A DNA stretch of 29,766 nucleotides from positions 1 through 29,766 of the forward strand of contig CAMEIZ010000004.1 in the NCBI GenBank assembly GCA_945919165.1. Direction: 5' to 3'. The stretch is from an uncultured Traorella sp. GTDB taxonomy: Bacteria; Bacillota_I; Bacilli_A; Erysipelotrichales; Erysipelotrichaceae. Below, one piece after another: positions 23,799 to 29,766 of this stretch; positions within the stretch are counted from its first letter, which is position 1; each line of letters starts with the position of its first letter. The position numbers were made by a program, and so were the translations under genes. The notes under the pieces were generated by a model. It saw only the letters and a list, made by a program, of their open reading frames with translations, was not told the DNA's origin and made no database searches.

Positions 23799-24725
23799 AT
23801 GAAAGACAATATTGCTCAACTTTTACATGAAAAAGAATTACTTACATCACGTTTGAAGAAAATGTTAAATGGTACAATAGAAATTAGAGAAAAGAACAAT
23901 TCTAAATATATTTATCTGCACTATAGAGAAGATGGAATTAAATGTTCTAAATATGCAGGTGAATATAGTGTTGAACTTTATAATCTAATTTTAGAAAACA
24001 ATCAATTAGCAAAAGAATACAAAAAAAGACTTAAAGCTATAAAAAAGGAACTTGGATTATTAGCATATCAAGAACTTGAATTATCTGATGAAATCAAAAC
24101 AAACATTGATTTAGCAAGAAGAAACTTAGTAGATTCTATTTATAAGCAAGCTCGACTTGAAGGTGTTGCAACAACTTATTCAGATACTGAAACAATTGTT
24201 AACGGTGGTAAAGTTAAAGATATGTCCTTATCTGACATTTCAAAAGTTGTAAATCTAAAAAGATCATGGGAATTTATTATGAGTGAAGGAGTAATAACCT
24301 ATCCAACGAATTTTAACTTGTTATATCAAATAAATGCAATTGTTGAAGACGGATTCTCTTATACTGCAGGTAAATTAAGAACAGTTCCTGTATCTATTGG
24401 AGGTTCAACATATATTCCGCCATTACCTTATGAAGCAAAAGTTAAAGACGATTTAAATTCTATTATCAATTCAAATAAAGATGATATTAATAAAACAATT
24501 GATTTACTTTTGTATGTAATGAAATCACAATTATTCTTAGATGGAAATAAACGAACAGCTGTAATTTTTGCTAATCATTATATGATAAGTCATGGATATG
24601 GCTTAATTGTTGTTCCTGCCGAATTAATCAGTGACTACAAAAAACACTTAACTGAATATTATGAAGATAAAAATGATTTAATTAGAAATTTTCTAATAGA
24701 AAAATGTTTGATTAGAATTAAATAA
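23799..24725 (+). CDS. Fic-domain protein with His-to-Gln substituted active-site motif
   Basis: This 308-residue protein starts at ATG 23799 with AGGAGG 6 nt upstream. The N-terminal 100 residues are charged and helical, with the segment KYIYLHYREDGIKCSKY seen in other Fic-linked N-termini. The Fic core follows; the motif reads QLFLDGNKRTA at 244-254 where the canonical form is HxFx(D/E)GN(G/K)R, so the catalytic His position is Gln. LEGVATTYSDTETI (about 120-133) resembles an inhibitory-helix region. Canonical Fic proteins transfer AMP or other phosphate groups to proteins, so this one may have altered chemistry or be inactive. It is the only gene in the islet, and the two operators suggest tight, possibly self-controlled expression. 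Confidence 0.85.
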   Translation: MKDNIAQLLHEKELLTSRLKKMLNGTIEIREKNNSKYIYLHYREDGIKCSKYAGEYSVELYNLILENNQLAKEYKKRLKAIKKELGLLAYQELELSDEIKTNIDLARRNLVDSIYKQARLEGVATTYSDTETIVNGGKVKDMSLSDISKVVNLKRSWEFIMSEGVITYPTNFNLLYQINAIVEDGFSYTAGKLRTVPVSIGGSTYIPPLPYEAKVKDDLNSIINSNKDDINKTIDLLLYVMKSQLFLDGNKRTAVIFANHYMISHGYGLIVVPAELISDYKKHLTEYYEDKNDLIRNFLIEKCLIRIK

Positions 24726-24832
24726 GTTTTAATTGCGAAAAATTGTGAAGAATTCACGAATTATTCGACCATTTTAGACCAAAATATGCAAGAAAAGTCA
24801 AAATAAGATACAAAAAGCAGCATTTGCATCTT
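24726..24832. other. right non-coding end of the islet with clustered small palindromes
   Basis: No gene is seen. The stretch contains GTGAA-GAA-TTCAC (24745-24757), CGAA-TTA-TTCG from 24758, and the arms GCAAGAAAAG (24789-24798) / CTTTTCTTGC (24830-24839), the second of which runs into the attachment repeat. These could be recombinase or regulator sites. Confidence 0.45.
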
Positions 24833-24838
24833 TTCTTG
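24805..24838 (+). terminator. probable terminator of the fic gene
   Basis: AAGATACAAA (24805-24814) pairs with TTTGCATCTT (24823-24832) with one mismatch and an 8-nt loop, followed by TTCTTG. The tail is imperfect because it merges with the right attachment repeat. Confidence 0.5.
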
Positions 24839-24854
24839 CTACCCCTGCCATTTA
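24833..24854 (+). repeat. right direct repeat (attachment site)
   Basis: This is an exact 22-bp copy of 23623-23644, the tRNA-Trp 3' end plus four bases. No tRNA body precedes it, so it is a recombination scar and not a second tRNA. Confidence 0.9.
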
Positions 24855-24864
24855 GAAATATGAG

Positions 24865-24892
24865 TTCGAATCATGAAGATTCGAATTTTTTT
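24865..24892 (+). terminator. orphan terminator, probably the original tRNA-Trp terminator
   Basis: TTCGAATC (24865-24872) and GATTCGAA (24878-24885) pair perfectly around ATGAA and are followed by seven Ts. No gene ends just upstream; only the right attachment repeat does. It lies 10 bp beyond that repeat. Confidence 0.75.
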
Positions 24893-25024
24893 ATATTCAT
24901 TGATATCTATTCATATTCTTTTATTTCATAACATAATTTTTTAGATTCCTTATCTGTTGTAAAAGAATCCTATCGAAAAGATTGTAAGCAATGACATAAT
25001 AAATAAAAAGAAAGACTGGTATGA

Positions 25025-25389
25025 ATGAGTGAAATAAAAAGAAAAAATATTGGCCTGAGTTTTGTAAGTGAATTATGCTTCATCATCAATCATGATGCTC
25101 CTACTTTCCTATATACAATATTAGCCAGATATTTTTTAGAACATTTCAGAAATATGAGTGATTTAAATGTTTATAATGTGGCTGATGAATGTTTGGTTTC
25201 ACGAAGCAGTATTCATCGATTCTGTCACAGAATCGGATATCAAAATATTAAAGAAATGAAAGCTGATTTTCAGACAGAAACAAGCATTATGATAGTTTTA
25301 TTTTATTAGCCGGAAGAAGCAATTTTGTCAAAATTTTTATTCATTACAGCATTCAGTTTTTTTCAATTATAATCTATAGATCATTTTAG
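25025..25389 (+). pseudogene. decayed MurR/RpiR-type transcriptional regulator
   Basis: The frame from ATG 25025 gives 94 residues. They contain an RpiR-like N-terminal helix-turn-helix, with DLNVYNVADECLVSRSSIHR at about 40-59 and FCHRIGYQNIKEMKADF after it, then stop at 25307-25309. Full-length members have about 250-300 residues with a C-terminal SIS sugar-phosphate domain, which is absent. After a frame change near 25279 another 36 codons (NKHYDSFILLAGRSNF and on) remain open to TAG 25387-25389 and resemble the natural continuation, so I read it as frameshifted and truncated. There is no strong ribosome binding site. A short functional HTH protein cannot be excluded. Confidence 0.55.
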
Positions 25390-25608
25390 AAACATCAAAT
25401 CTTTTTGCTGATTGGACTCATTAAAAAAACATCTAATTGATCTGTATCATGAAGATTTTTATTTAAAATACCTTTTCTATATGATTTATATGTTAAAATA
25501 GAGCTGTAAATCTATTTTGCAACCATTGGTTGCAGTATTTCCAAAGACTATTGGTAGACTATTCCCTGGATTTATCGTATCTTATAAGCAGAAGAAAGAG
25601 GTGTTCTT
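25390..25608. promoter_or_regulatory. leader region of the XRE gene with a 17-bp palindrome
   Basis: TGTTAAAAT (25491-25499) is a possible extended -10. Downstream TGCAACCA-T-TGGTTGCA (25518-25534) is a perfect palindrome with 8-bp arms, and GACTATT is repeated 4 bp apart soon after. The palindrome is a likely binding site for the encoded XRE regulator. No coding potential is seen; stops occur in all plus frames. Confidence 0.5.
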
Positions 25609-26238
25609 ATGAAATTTAATGAAAAAATTACACAATGCAGAAAAAAACTTGGATTATCTCAGGAGGAACTTGCATTAAAAATTGGAGTATCCAGACAATC
25701 TATATCTAAATGGGAAACAGGAGAAGCTTCACCTGAAATATCAAAACTGCCTTTGCTTGCCGAAATATTTGGTGTAAGTACCGATTGGCTGTTATCCGAG
25801 GATGATGTTGATGACAATCAAGATTTCAAAGAAGAAACTCAAACAACATCAAAAATTGAATTTCCTTCTTGGATTGATAAACTCCCTCATCATATGTTAA
25901 CAATGGTAAAACGTTTTGGCTGGTTATATGGCGTTTATTTAACATTTGGCGGTGCTTTGTTTACTGCTATGGGACTTTTTTCAAGAAAGATATTCAAAAT
26001 GATGATTTTAGGTAATCCAACTCAGTTCTTTCAGGGAAATTCTGAAATACCGTTTCAACAGCTTGAATCCATTATAATGAATCCTTCTTATGGGTTTTAC
26101 TCTTCATTTGAATTGCAGTCATGGAACATTGCCAAAACATTTACTGGTTTTATTATCGGTTTAGGTATTGTGATCATGATTGTTGGTCTGGTTCTGGCAA
26201 TCATTCTTAGATATTGGGGAAAAAAAGCAGATAATTAG
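25609..26238 (+). CDS. XRE-family transcriptional regulator with C-terminal membrane segments
   Basis: This 209-residue protein has an N-terminal Cro/C1-type helix-turn-helix (residues 4-60; LSQEELALKIGVSRQSISKW is the recognition region), an acidic linker (65-85) and two hydrophobic segments at about 103-125 and 178-203. It is thus a DNA-binding domain fused to a membrane anchor, a form common in Bacillota with mostly unknown signals. ATG 25609 has AGAGGTG upstream. It is followed by a terminator shared with the convergent TetR gene. Confidence 0.85.
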   Translation: MKFNEKITQCRKKLGLSQEELALKIGVSRQSISKWETGEASPEISKLPLLAEIFGVSTDWLLSEDDVDDNQDFKEETQTTSKIEFPSWIDKLPHHMLTMVKRFGWLYGVYLTFGGALFTAMGLFSRKIFKMMILGNPTQFFQGNSEIPFQQLESIIMNPSYGFYSSFELQSWNIAKTFTGFIIGLGIVIMIVGLVLAIILRYWGKKADN

Positions 26239-26243
26239 CATTT

Positions 26244-26273
26244 AAAAAGGACTCATGAAGTAAAGTCCTTTTT
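26244..26273. terminator. bidirectional terminator between XRE and TetR genes
   Basis: AAAAAGGACT (26244-26253) pairs with AGTCCTTTTT (26264-26273). A- and T-runs on both sides suit both converging transcripts, and the hairpin includes the TetR stop codon. Confidence 0.8.
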
Positions 26274-26813
26274 TACTGGATTCGCATTTCTTAAATGATC
26301 CATATCTATAGCCATCTTTTTGAGTTTTTCAGAAAGATCATGAGGCTGTTGCTTCATTCCTTTGACTACCCAAGAGGTAATTGTTCCCACTATTCCCTGA
26401 GCCAGAAATTCACTGATAAAATCCTCTTCATCATCATCTACACGATCTTTTTCATCTATGATATGAATTGTTTTTCGAAATAGTTTTTTCGTTACTTCAA
26501 ATAATGGATCAATAAATGATCTTGGTGAAGCATAAATGGTTCTTGTATAAAACTGAGCATGCTTCTGCATAATCATCAGCATCTCTTCAATACATGTATT
26601 CCAGTTATCCAAGCTGATATGAATCAGTGGTGACAAACAATCATGGCGATAAATCCACTCCAAACACTCATATTTATCCTGAAAATGATAATAAAATGTC
26701 TGACGATTTAAATTGCATTTCGATGTAATATCTGAAACAGATATTTTATCAAAAGGTTTTTCACATACCAGCTGCATAAAGGAACGGCCTATTAATTGTT
26801 TTGTTGATGTCAT
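26253..26813 (-). CDS. TetR/AcrR family regulator (DhaS-like)
   Basis: This 186-residue protein has a TetR helix-turn-helix at about 22-48 (KISVSDITSKCNLNRQTFYYHF) and a C-terminal all-helical domain like that of DhaS-type regulators. ATG 26813 has GAGGTGG upstream. TGCTAAAAT just before it gives a possible extended -10. It lies downstream of the PTS operon on the same strand but has its own signals. Its target is not evident, as no dihydroxyacetone kinase genes are visible. Confidence 0.8.
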   Translation of the reverse strand: MTSTKQLIGRSFMQLVCEKPFDKISVSDITSKCNLNRQTFYYHFQDKYECLEWIYRHDCLSPLIHISLDNWNTCIEEMLMIMQKHAQFYTRTIYASPRSFIDPLFEVTKKLFRKTIHIIDEKDRVDDDEEDFISEFLAQGIVGTITSWVVKGMKQQPHDLSEKLKKMAIDMDHLRNANPVKKDFTS

Positions 26814-26857
26814 ACAACCACCTCAAAACTATTTTAGCACACTTCCTGACAAAATCA

Positions 26858-27172
26858 TTATTTTGTATAAAGAGTTTTATAAATATCTATGAATTCAATT
26901 GCCAGAATGCCAAATGCTTCAGCACTCATCAATAAATCAAGTGCATGAACTAACAAAACCTGTATTTCATTTCTTTCTCCATTTGCTTCTTTTTCTATCA
27001 AATTTGCATGAACCTGATGACCTTCTACAAAAGCTTCATTACCCTTTTGAATCAATTTATAGGCTTCCTCAAAAAATCCCAGCTTTGCCTGATGAATCGC
27101 TTCAATATAAAGAGAACGGGCACTTCCAACAGAAGCTATAATCTGAAAACTAATTAATTCGATTCCCTCCAT
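26858..27172 (-). CDS. PTS system lactose/cellobiose-family IIA component
   Basis: This 104-residue all-helical protein has the phosphorylatable His at 76 in LLVHALDLLMSAE, typical of the Lac-family IIA (LacF/CelC). It passes phosphate from HPr to the IIB component. I chose ATG 27172 over the GTG at 27181: GGGTG lies 6 nt before the ATG and the IIB gene ends at 27174. It is the last gene of the PTS operon. Confidence 0.9.
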   Translation of the reverse strand: MEGIELISFQIIASVGSARSLYIEAIHQAKLGFFEEAYKLIQKGNEAFVEGHQVHANLIEKEANGERNEIQVLLVHALDLLMSAEAFGILAIEFIDIYKTLYTK

Positions 27173-27173
27173 G

Positions 27174-27476
27174 TTAATCACCCAATAATTCTCTGGCTTG
27201 CTTCAAAACTGCTTCTCCATCCATTCTTCCATAACTTCTCATTTCAATCGCATCAATTGGTTTATTTGGAAATGCTTGCCTCATATCTTTTAATTGAAAT
27301 TTGACCTGTGGACCTAAAAGGATAATATCCCATTGATCTCCAATAGCTTTTGCTTCTGAAATAGAATGTGCTTCTACCTCTATATCGATATTTTCTTTTT
27401 GAGCTGCTGCCAACATTTTTTTGATTAACATACTTGTTGACATACCGGCTGAACAAACTAATAATATTCTTTTCAT
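27174..27476 (-). CDS. PTS system lactose/cellobiose-family IIB component
   Basis: This 100-residue protein has the phosphocysteine loop VCSAGMSTSML with Cys8, the standard start of Lac-family IIB proteins. It receives phosphate from IIA and gives it to the sugar at IIC. ATG 27476 has AAAGGAAA upstream. It stands between the DUF871 gene and the IIA gene with very short gaps. Confidence 0.92.
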   Translation of the reverse strand: MKRILLVCSAGMSTSMLIKKMLAAAQKENIDIEVEAHSISEAKAIGDQWDIILLGPQVKFQLKDMRQAFPNKPIDAIEMRSYGRMDGEAVLKQARELLGD

Positions 27477-27485
27477 AATTTCCTT

Positions 27486-28574
27486 TCAGCGTAAAAACGC
27501 AAATCTCTGCCAAGACTTTAAATAATCGAATAGAAAATGCTCACGTTTTGGGATGAAGCCCACGACATTTCCTCTGCCATCATTCACCATGTCCTTTAAA
27601 CAGATATGTAATTCACCTTTATAACGAGGCAAAGAATCATTTATGATGACAACATCACCACGATGTAAGACAGGATTGACATGATGAGCTGATATTATTT
27701 CATTTTTAACCTTGATTCTTGGCATGGTACTGCGTATCATATAATCACTCATATCTCCGCGTACGTGATGATCAAAATCATAAATGATTTCATTTTCAAT
27801 TCGGCTGTTTTCCTCAAGCTGAAGATTGAAAAAGAATTTTGAATCATTCACCCTTTGGCAGCTTTTTAATTCGAATTCACTGGCATACGCATTACCAATT
27901 CGAATGTCATCAATACAGCCCATAGCTTTTAAATGCCTTAATTGAAGATCTATAGGTAAACTTCGATGCATTTCTAATGTGCACAAACCTTCTGATAAGG
28001 GCCATGGTCCAAATGCATTTTGAGTCTGTGAGCTGATAAAAGCTGCTGTTCTTAATTGATATTTTTTCATTTTCTGACTCATTTTCATCATTTTATCAAC
28101 ACCCAATCCACTGTATCTTAATGGATAATAATTATGACAGGTGATCAGATTCTCTGCGCTGGGCTGATAACTCATGATTTGATCTACAAGACAATCTGAT
28201 ACCGAAGCGTTGATTTCTATCTTGATACCATAGGGATTTTGTGTCATGATTGCTTCTTCAAAACCATGAAAGCTTTCATCTAAGCGAATGACATCTGCTC
28301 CCATATTTTTCAATATCATGAGATTCTCATAATTGATATCTAAAAAATCAAATACAGTCGGCGATACATCAAAAATGACCTCAAAGCCTTTTTCTTTAGC
28401 TGCATGATTTAATACCTGATATGTTGCTATCACATCCTCTTTGACCTTGTTTTCACAATTCAATAAACAAACAAAAAGCTGTGTAAAGCCATATTCTTTT
28501 GCCATATCCAAATATCGCAAATCATCTTGAATATGAGAATGATCTGGATACAGCGAGATTCCCAATTTACCCAT
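27486..28574 (-). CDS. DUF871 / MupG-like 6-phospho-sugar glycosidase
   Basis: This 362-residue protein starts MGKLGISLYPDHS and continues with a TIM-barrel-like region and a C-terminal cyclophilin-like domain (HPRG-like KxExIxxxHHVNPVLHRGDVVIIND), the layout of the DUF871 family. A member, MupG, is a 6-phospho-N-acetylmuramidase that cleaves MurNAc-6-phosphate-GlcNAc in the cytoplasm. Here it is placed with a Lac-family PTS, so the exact disaccharide may differ. It overlaps the DUF3284 gene by 8 bp (ATGGGTAA) and has only a weak ribosome binding site, so translation is probably coupled. Confidence 0.82.
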   Translation of the reverse strand: MGKLGISLYPDHSHIQDDLRYLDMAKEYGFTQLFVCLLNCENKVKEDVIATYQVLNHAAKEKGFEVIFDVSPTVFDFLDINYENLMILKNMGADVIRLDESFHGFEEAIMTQNPYGIKIEINASVSDCLVDQIMSYQPSAENLITCHNYYPLRYSGLGVDKMMKMSQKMKKYQLRTAAFISSQTQNAFGPWPLSEGLCTLEMHRSLPIDLQLRHLKAMGCIDDIRIGNAYASEFELKSCQRVNDSKFFFNLQLEENSRIENEIIYDFDHHVRGDMSDYMIRSTMPRIKVKNEIISAHHVNPVLHRGDVVIINDSLPRYKGELHICLKDMVNDGRGNVVGFIPKREHFLFDYLKSWQRFAFLR

Positions 28575-29007
28575 CTTGTTCTTCTTTCATCTGTATATAG
28601 TTTTCCATAGCTCGTAACATCTTTGTCATTTTCTTTTTGTTTCTTTTTGAAAAAAGAAAATTTAAGAGATAGAAATTCCATTGTTCAAGTTTTTTTGACG
28701 ATTTGTATTCTTCCTTATATTCAACTTCGATTCTCTTATCATCCAATTTTCGAATCTGATAAGCTATATGGTTTTCGCTAGTACCATATGTAATGCAGGA
28801 AGTATATAATATTGGCTTTTGAATATCTATTACTTCTACCTTGACAGGATCATGGTTTCTTATTTTTTTCAGATAGGAAAAACCTTCTACAATATCTTGT
28901 TCTTCCAGTATTTTTTCTTCATTTTTTAAGACATCCAGAAGAATGGAATGAATCAAATAATCATAAAAATCCTGGCTTGATACTTGCATATTCATTTTTA
29001 CAATCAT
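28567..29007 (-). CDS. DUF3284 family protein
   Basis: This 146-residue cytoplasmic protein has no membrane segments and a basic, charged C-terminus (SKRNKKKMTKML). The start MIVKMNMQVSSQDFYDYL and the size fit DUF3284, a family of unknown function often found in cellobiose-type PTS operons. ATG 29007 has only a weak GTGAG upstream; in-frame ATGs at codons 5 and 7 are alternatives. It overlaps the DUF871 gene by 8 bp. Confidence 0.7.
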   Translation of the reverse strand: MIVKMNMQVSSQDFYDYLIHSILLDVLKNEEKILEEQDIVEGFSYLKKIRNHDPVKVEVIDIQKPILYTSCITYGTSENHIAYQIRKLDDKRIEVEYKEEYKSSKKLEQWNFYLLNFLFSKRNKKKMTKMLRAMENYIQMKEEQDG

Positions 29008-29050
29008 ATTCTCACACTTTCTTTCACATCGTTTATTTCCTTGGAAATAT

Positions 29051-29269
29051 TTACTGAATGGTTACGTTATAGAATAGTGCATTCCCAAGTGGTGAATTCT
29101 GAATCGTTTTTTTTGCGATTTCTGCTGCTGTTTGATTATCAATATCCACTTCAAAATAAAGTTTCATTCTTTCTTTTTTTATGAAGTGAAATGTACAATC
29201 TTCTATTGTTTTATTATTTAACAATTCTATGACATATTCCCTTTTTAAGGGCATTTGTATGATTACCAT
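29051..29269 (-). CDS. small conserved PTS-operon protein of unknown function
   Basis: This 72-residue soluble protein starts MVIIQMPLKREYVIELL and has a good AAGGAG ribosome binding site. The predicted pattern alternates strands and helices in a way suggesting a compact alpha/beta fold. I do not recognise a named family. It lies between PTS IIC and DUF3284 in the same operon, after a strong hairpin. Confidence 0.65.
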   Translation of the reverse strand: MVIIQMPLKREYVIELLNNKTIEDCTFHFIKKERMKLYFEVDIDNQTAAEIAKKTIQNSPLGNALFYNVTIQ

Positions 29270-29287
29270 ATTTCTCCTTGAAATTAG

Positions 29288-29307
29288 AGGCCTATTTTCA
29301 TAGGCCT
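29288..29307 (-). promoter_or_regulatory. intra-operon hairpin between PTS IIC and the small gene
   Basis: AGGCCTAT (29288-29295) and ATAGGCCT (29300-29307) form a perfect 8-bp GC-rich stem with a 4-nt loop. On the transcribed (minus) strand no T-run follows, so it is more likely an RNA-stability or processing element than a terminator. Confidence 0.55.
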
Positions 29308-29311
29308 GCTT

Positions 29312-29766
29312 TTATTTTTTAGCTGCTCGATTGGCAGCCAATACGAATGGCAAATAAATGAAGAAAGCAACAACTAAACATATTATGGCAGTAAAAGCTG
29401 CTCCCAGAGAACCATTTGTAGCTAAGAAAGCACCTAATACTGGAGGTGTAGTCCAAGGAACTGTATTTACAATTGGACCAGCTAAACCAAAGACTGTTGC
29501 ATAATATCCTATCAGTGTCATAATTGGCTGACAAAGAACAAACGGTATTAAATATAATGGATTCAGTACTACCGGTAAGCCAAATAAAACCGGCTCATTA
29601 ATTTGAAAAATGCCGCATCCAATACCATATTTCGCTATTTCTTTATCTTGAGCAATCTTACTGACCAGCATGATAGCGGCAACCAAAGCCAGAGTCGCAC
29701 CGGATCCTCCTAGAAATACATAAGCATCCCAGGAACCTCTTACCCAAGGTGCCAATTCATTAGCTC
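29312..29766 (-). CDS. PTS system lactose/cellobiose-family IIC component (partial, N-terminus beyond window)
   Basis: The frame is open from the right edge to the stop at 29312, giving the C-terminal 150 residues of a polytopic permease. The segment GIFQINEPVLFGLPVVLNP is the conserved substrate-site loop of Lac-family IIC proteins, followed by PWTTPPVLGAFLATNGS and a final membrane helix. The TTG at 29755 is not a real start, since the frame continues with ANE upstream. It heads the visible part of the operon with IIB, IIA and the DUF871 gene. Confidence 0.92.
   Translation of the reverse strand, partial: ANELAPWVRGSWDAYVFLGGSGATLALVAAIMLVSKIAQDKEIAKYGIGCGIFQINEPVLFGLPVVLNPLYLIPFVLCQPIMTLIGYYATVFGLAGPIVNTVPWTTPPVLGAFLATNGSLGAAFTAIICLVVAFFIYLPFVLAANRAAKK

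Larger units (their letters stand above)
23623..24854. mobile_element. tRNA-Trp integrated islet carrying a single fic gene
   Basis: A 1,210-bp unit is bounded by two identical 22-bp direct repeats, the left one being the end of tRNA-Trp. This is the normal result of site-specific integration by a tyrosine recombinase into a tRNA gene. The unit holds a terminator close to the left end, one fic gene with a two-operator promoter, and a terminator-like hairpin touching the right repeat. There is no integrase, so it is either non-autonomous or a deletion remnant. The content is visibly more AT-rich than the flanks. Beyond the right repeat lies a terminator without a gene, which fits the original tRNA terminator. 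Confidence 0.8.

Noticed and set aside
24833..24854. Possible second tRNA gene
   Set aside because: Only the 3' end of tRNA-Trp is present; no D-arm or anticodon arm precedes it. It is the right copy of an attachment repeat.

Overview
The window looks like a low-GC, anaerobic Bacillota (Firmicutes) chromosome. The grounds are an AT-rich sequence, strong AGGAGG-type ribosome binding sites, an oxygen-sensitive class III ribonucleotide reductase, an NfnAB transhydrogenase, a 2-hydroxyacyl-CoA dehydratase-activase-like system and a Lac-family PTS. A gut Erysipelotrichia-like organism would fit, but this is inference from gene style. TAA, TAG and TGA all serve as stops.

Layout. 1-4770 (minus strand): a DUF1538 membrane protein cut by the left edge, then an operon of two CydDC-like ABC exporter half-transporters plus a DUF454 protein, whose promoter is covered by inverted repeats. 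4788-7081 (minus): a tightly overlapping TetR / ABC ATPase / ABC-2 permease operon. 7254-11418 (plus): two overlapping genes that together form a dehydratase activase/dehydratase-like protein. 11532-14248 (plus): nrdD-nrdG. 14293-17246 (minus): nfnB, nfnA and a YgjP-type metalloprotease. 17302-19481 (plus): a YhcC-type radical SAM protein, a flavin split-barrel protein and a gene interrupted by one in-frame amber codon. 19592-20752 (minus): HtrA. 20886-21716 (plus): uppP. 21741-23317 (minus): a lipoprotein / membrane-protein pair and a zinc-ribbon membrane protein.

23567-24892 is the most unusual part. A tRNA-Trp gene is followed 1,210 bp later by an identical 22-bp copy of its 3' end. Between the copies lies a single AT-rich gene, a Fic-domain protein whose catalytic His position is Gln. 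Its promoter is bracketed by two copies of one palindrome. The original tRNA terminator appears to be stranded beyond the right copy. I read this as a minimal tRNA-targeted integrated islet with no integrase of its own.

25025-26813 holds a decayed RpiR-type regulator, a membrane-anchored XRE regulator and a TetR regulator. 26858-29766 (minus) is a PTS operon: IIC (cut by the right edge), a small protein, DUF3284, DUF871/MupG-like, IIB and IIA. It probably imports and processes a sugar or muropeptide-type glycoside.

A second recurring feature is that several genes (ygjP, yhcC, the membrane protein at 22307-22846, perhaps nfnA) have a good -10 element only 6-10 nt before the start codon and no Shine-Dalgarno sequence, which suggests leaderless mRNAs.
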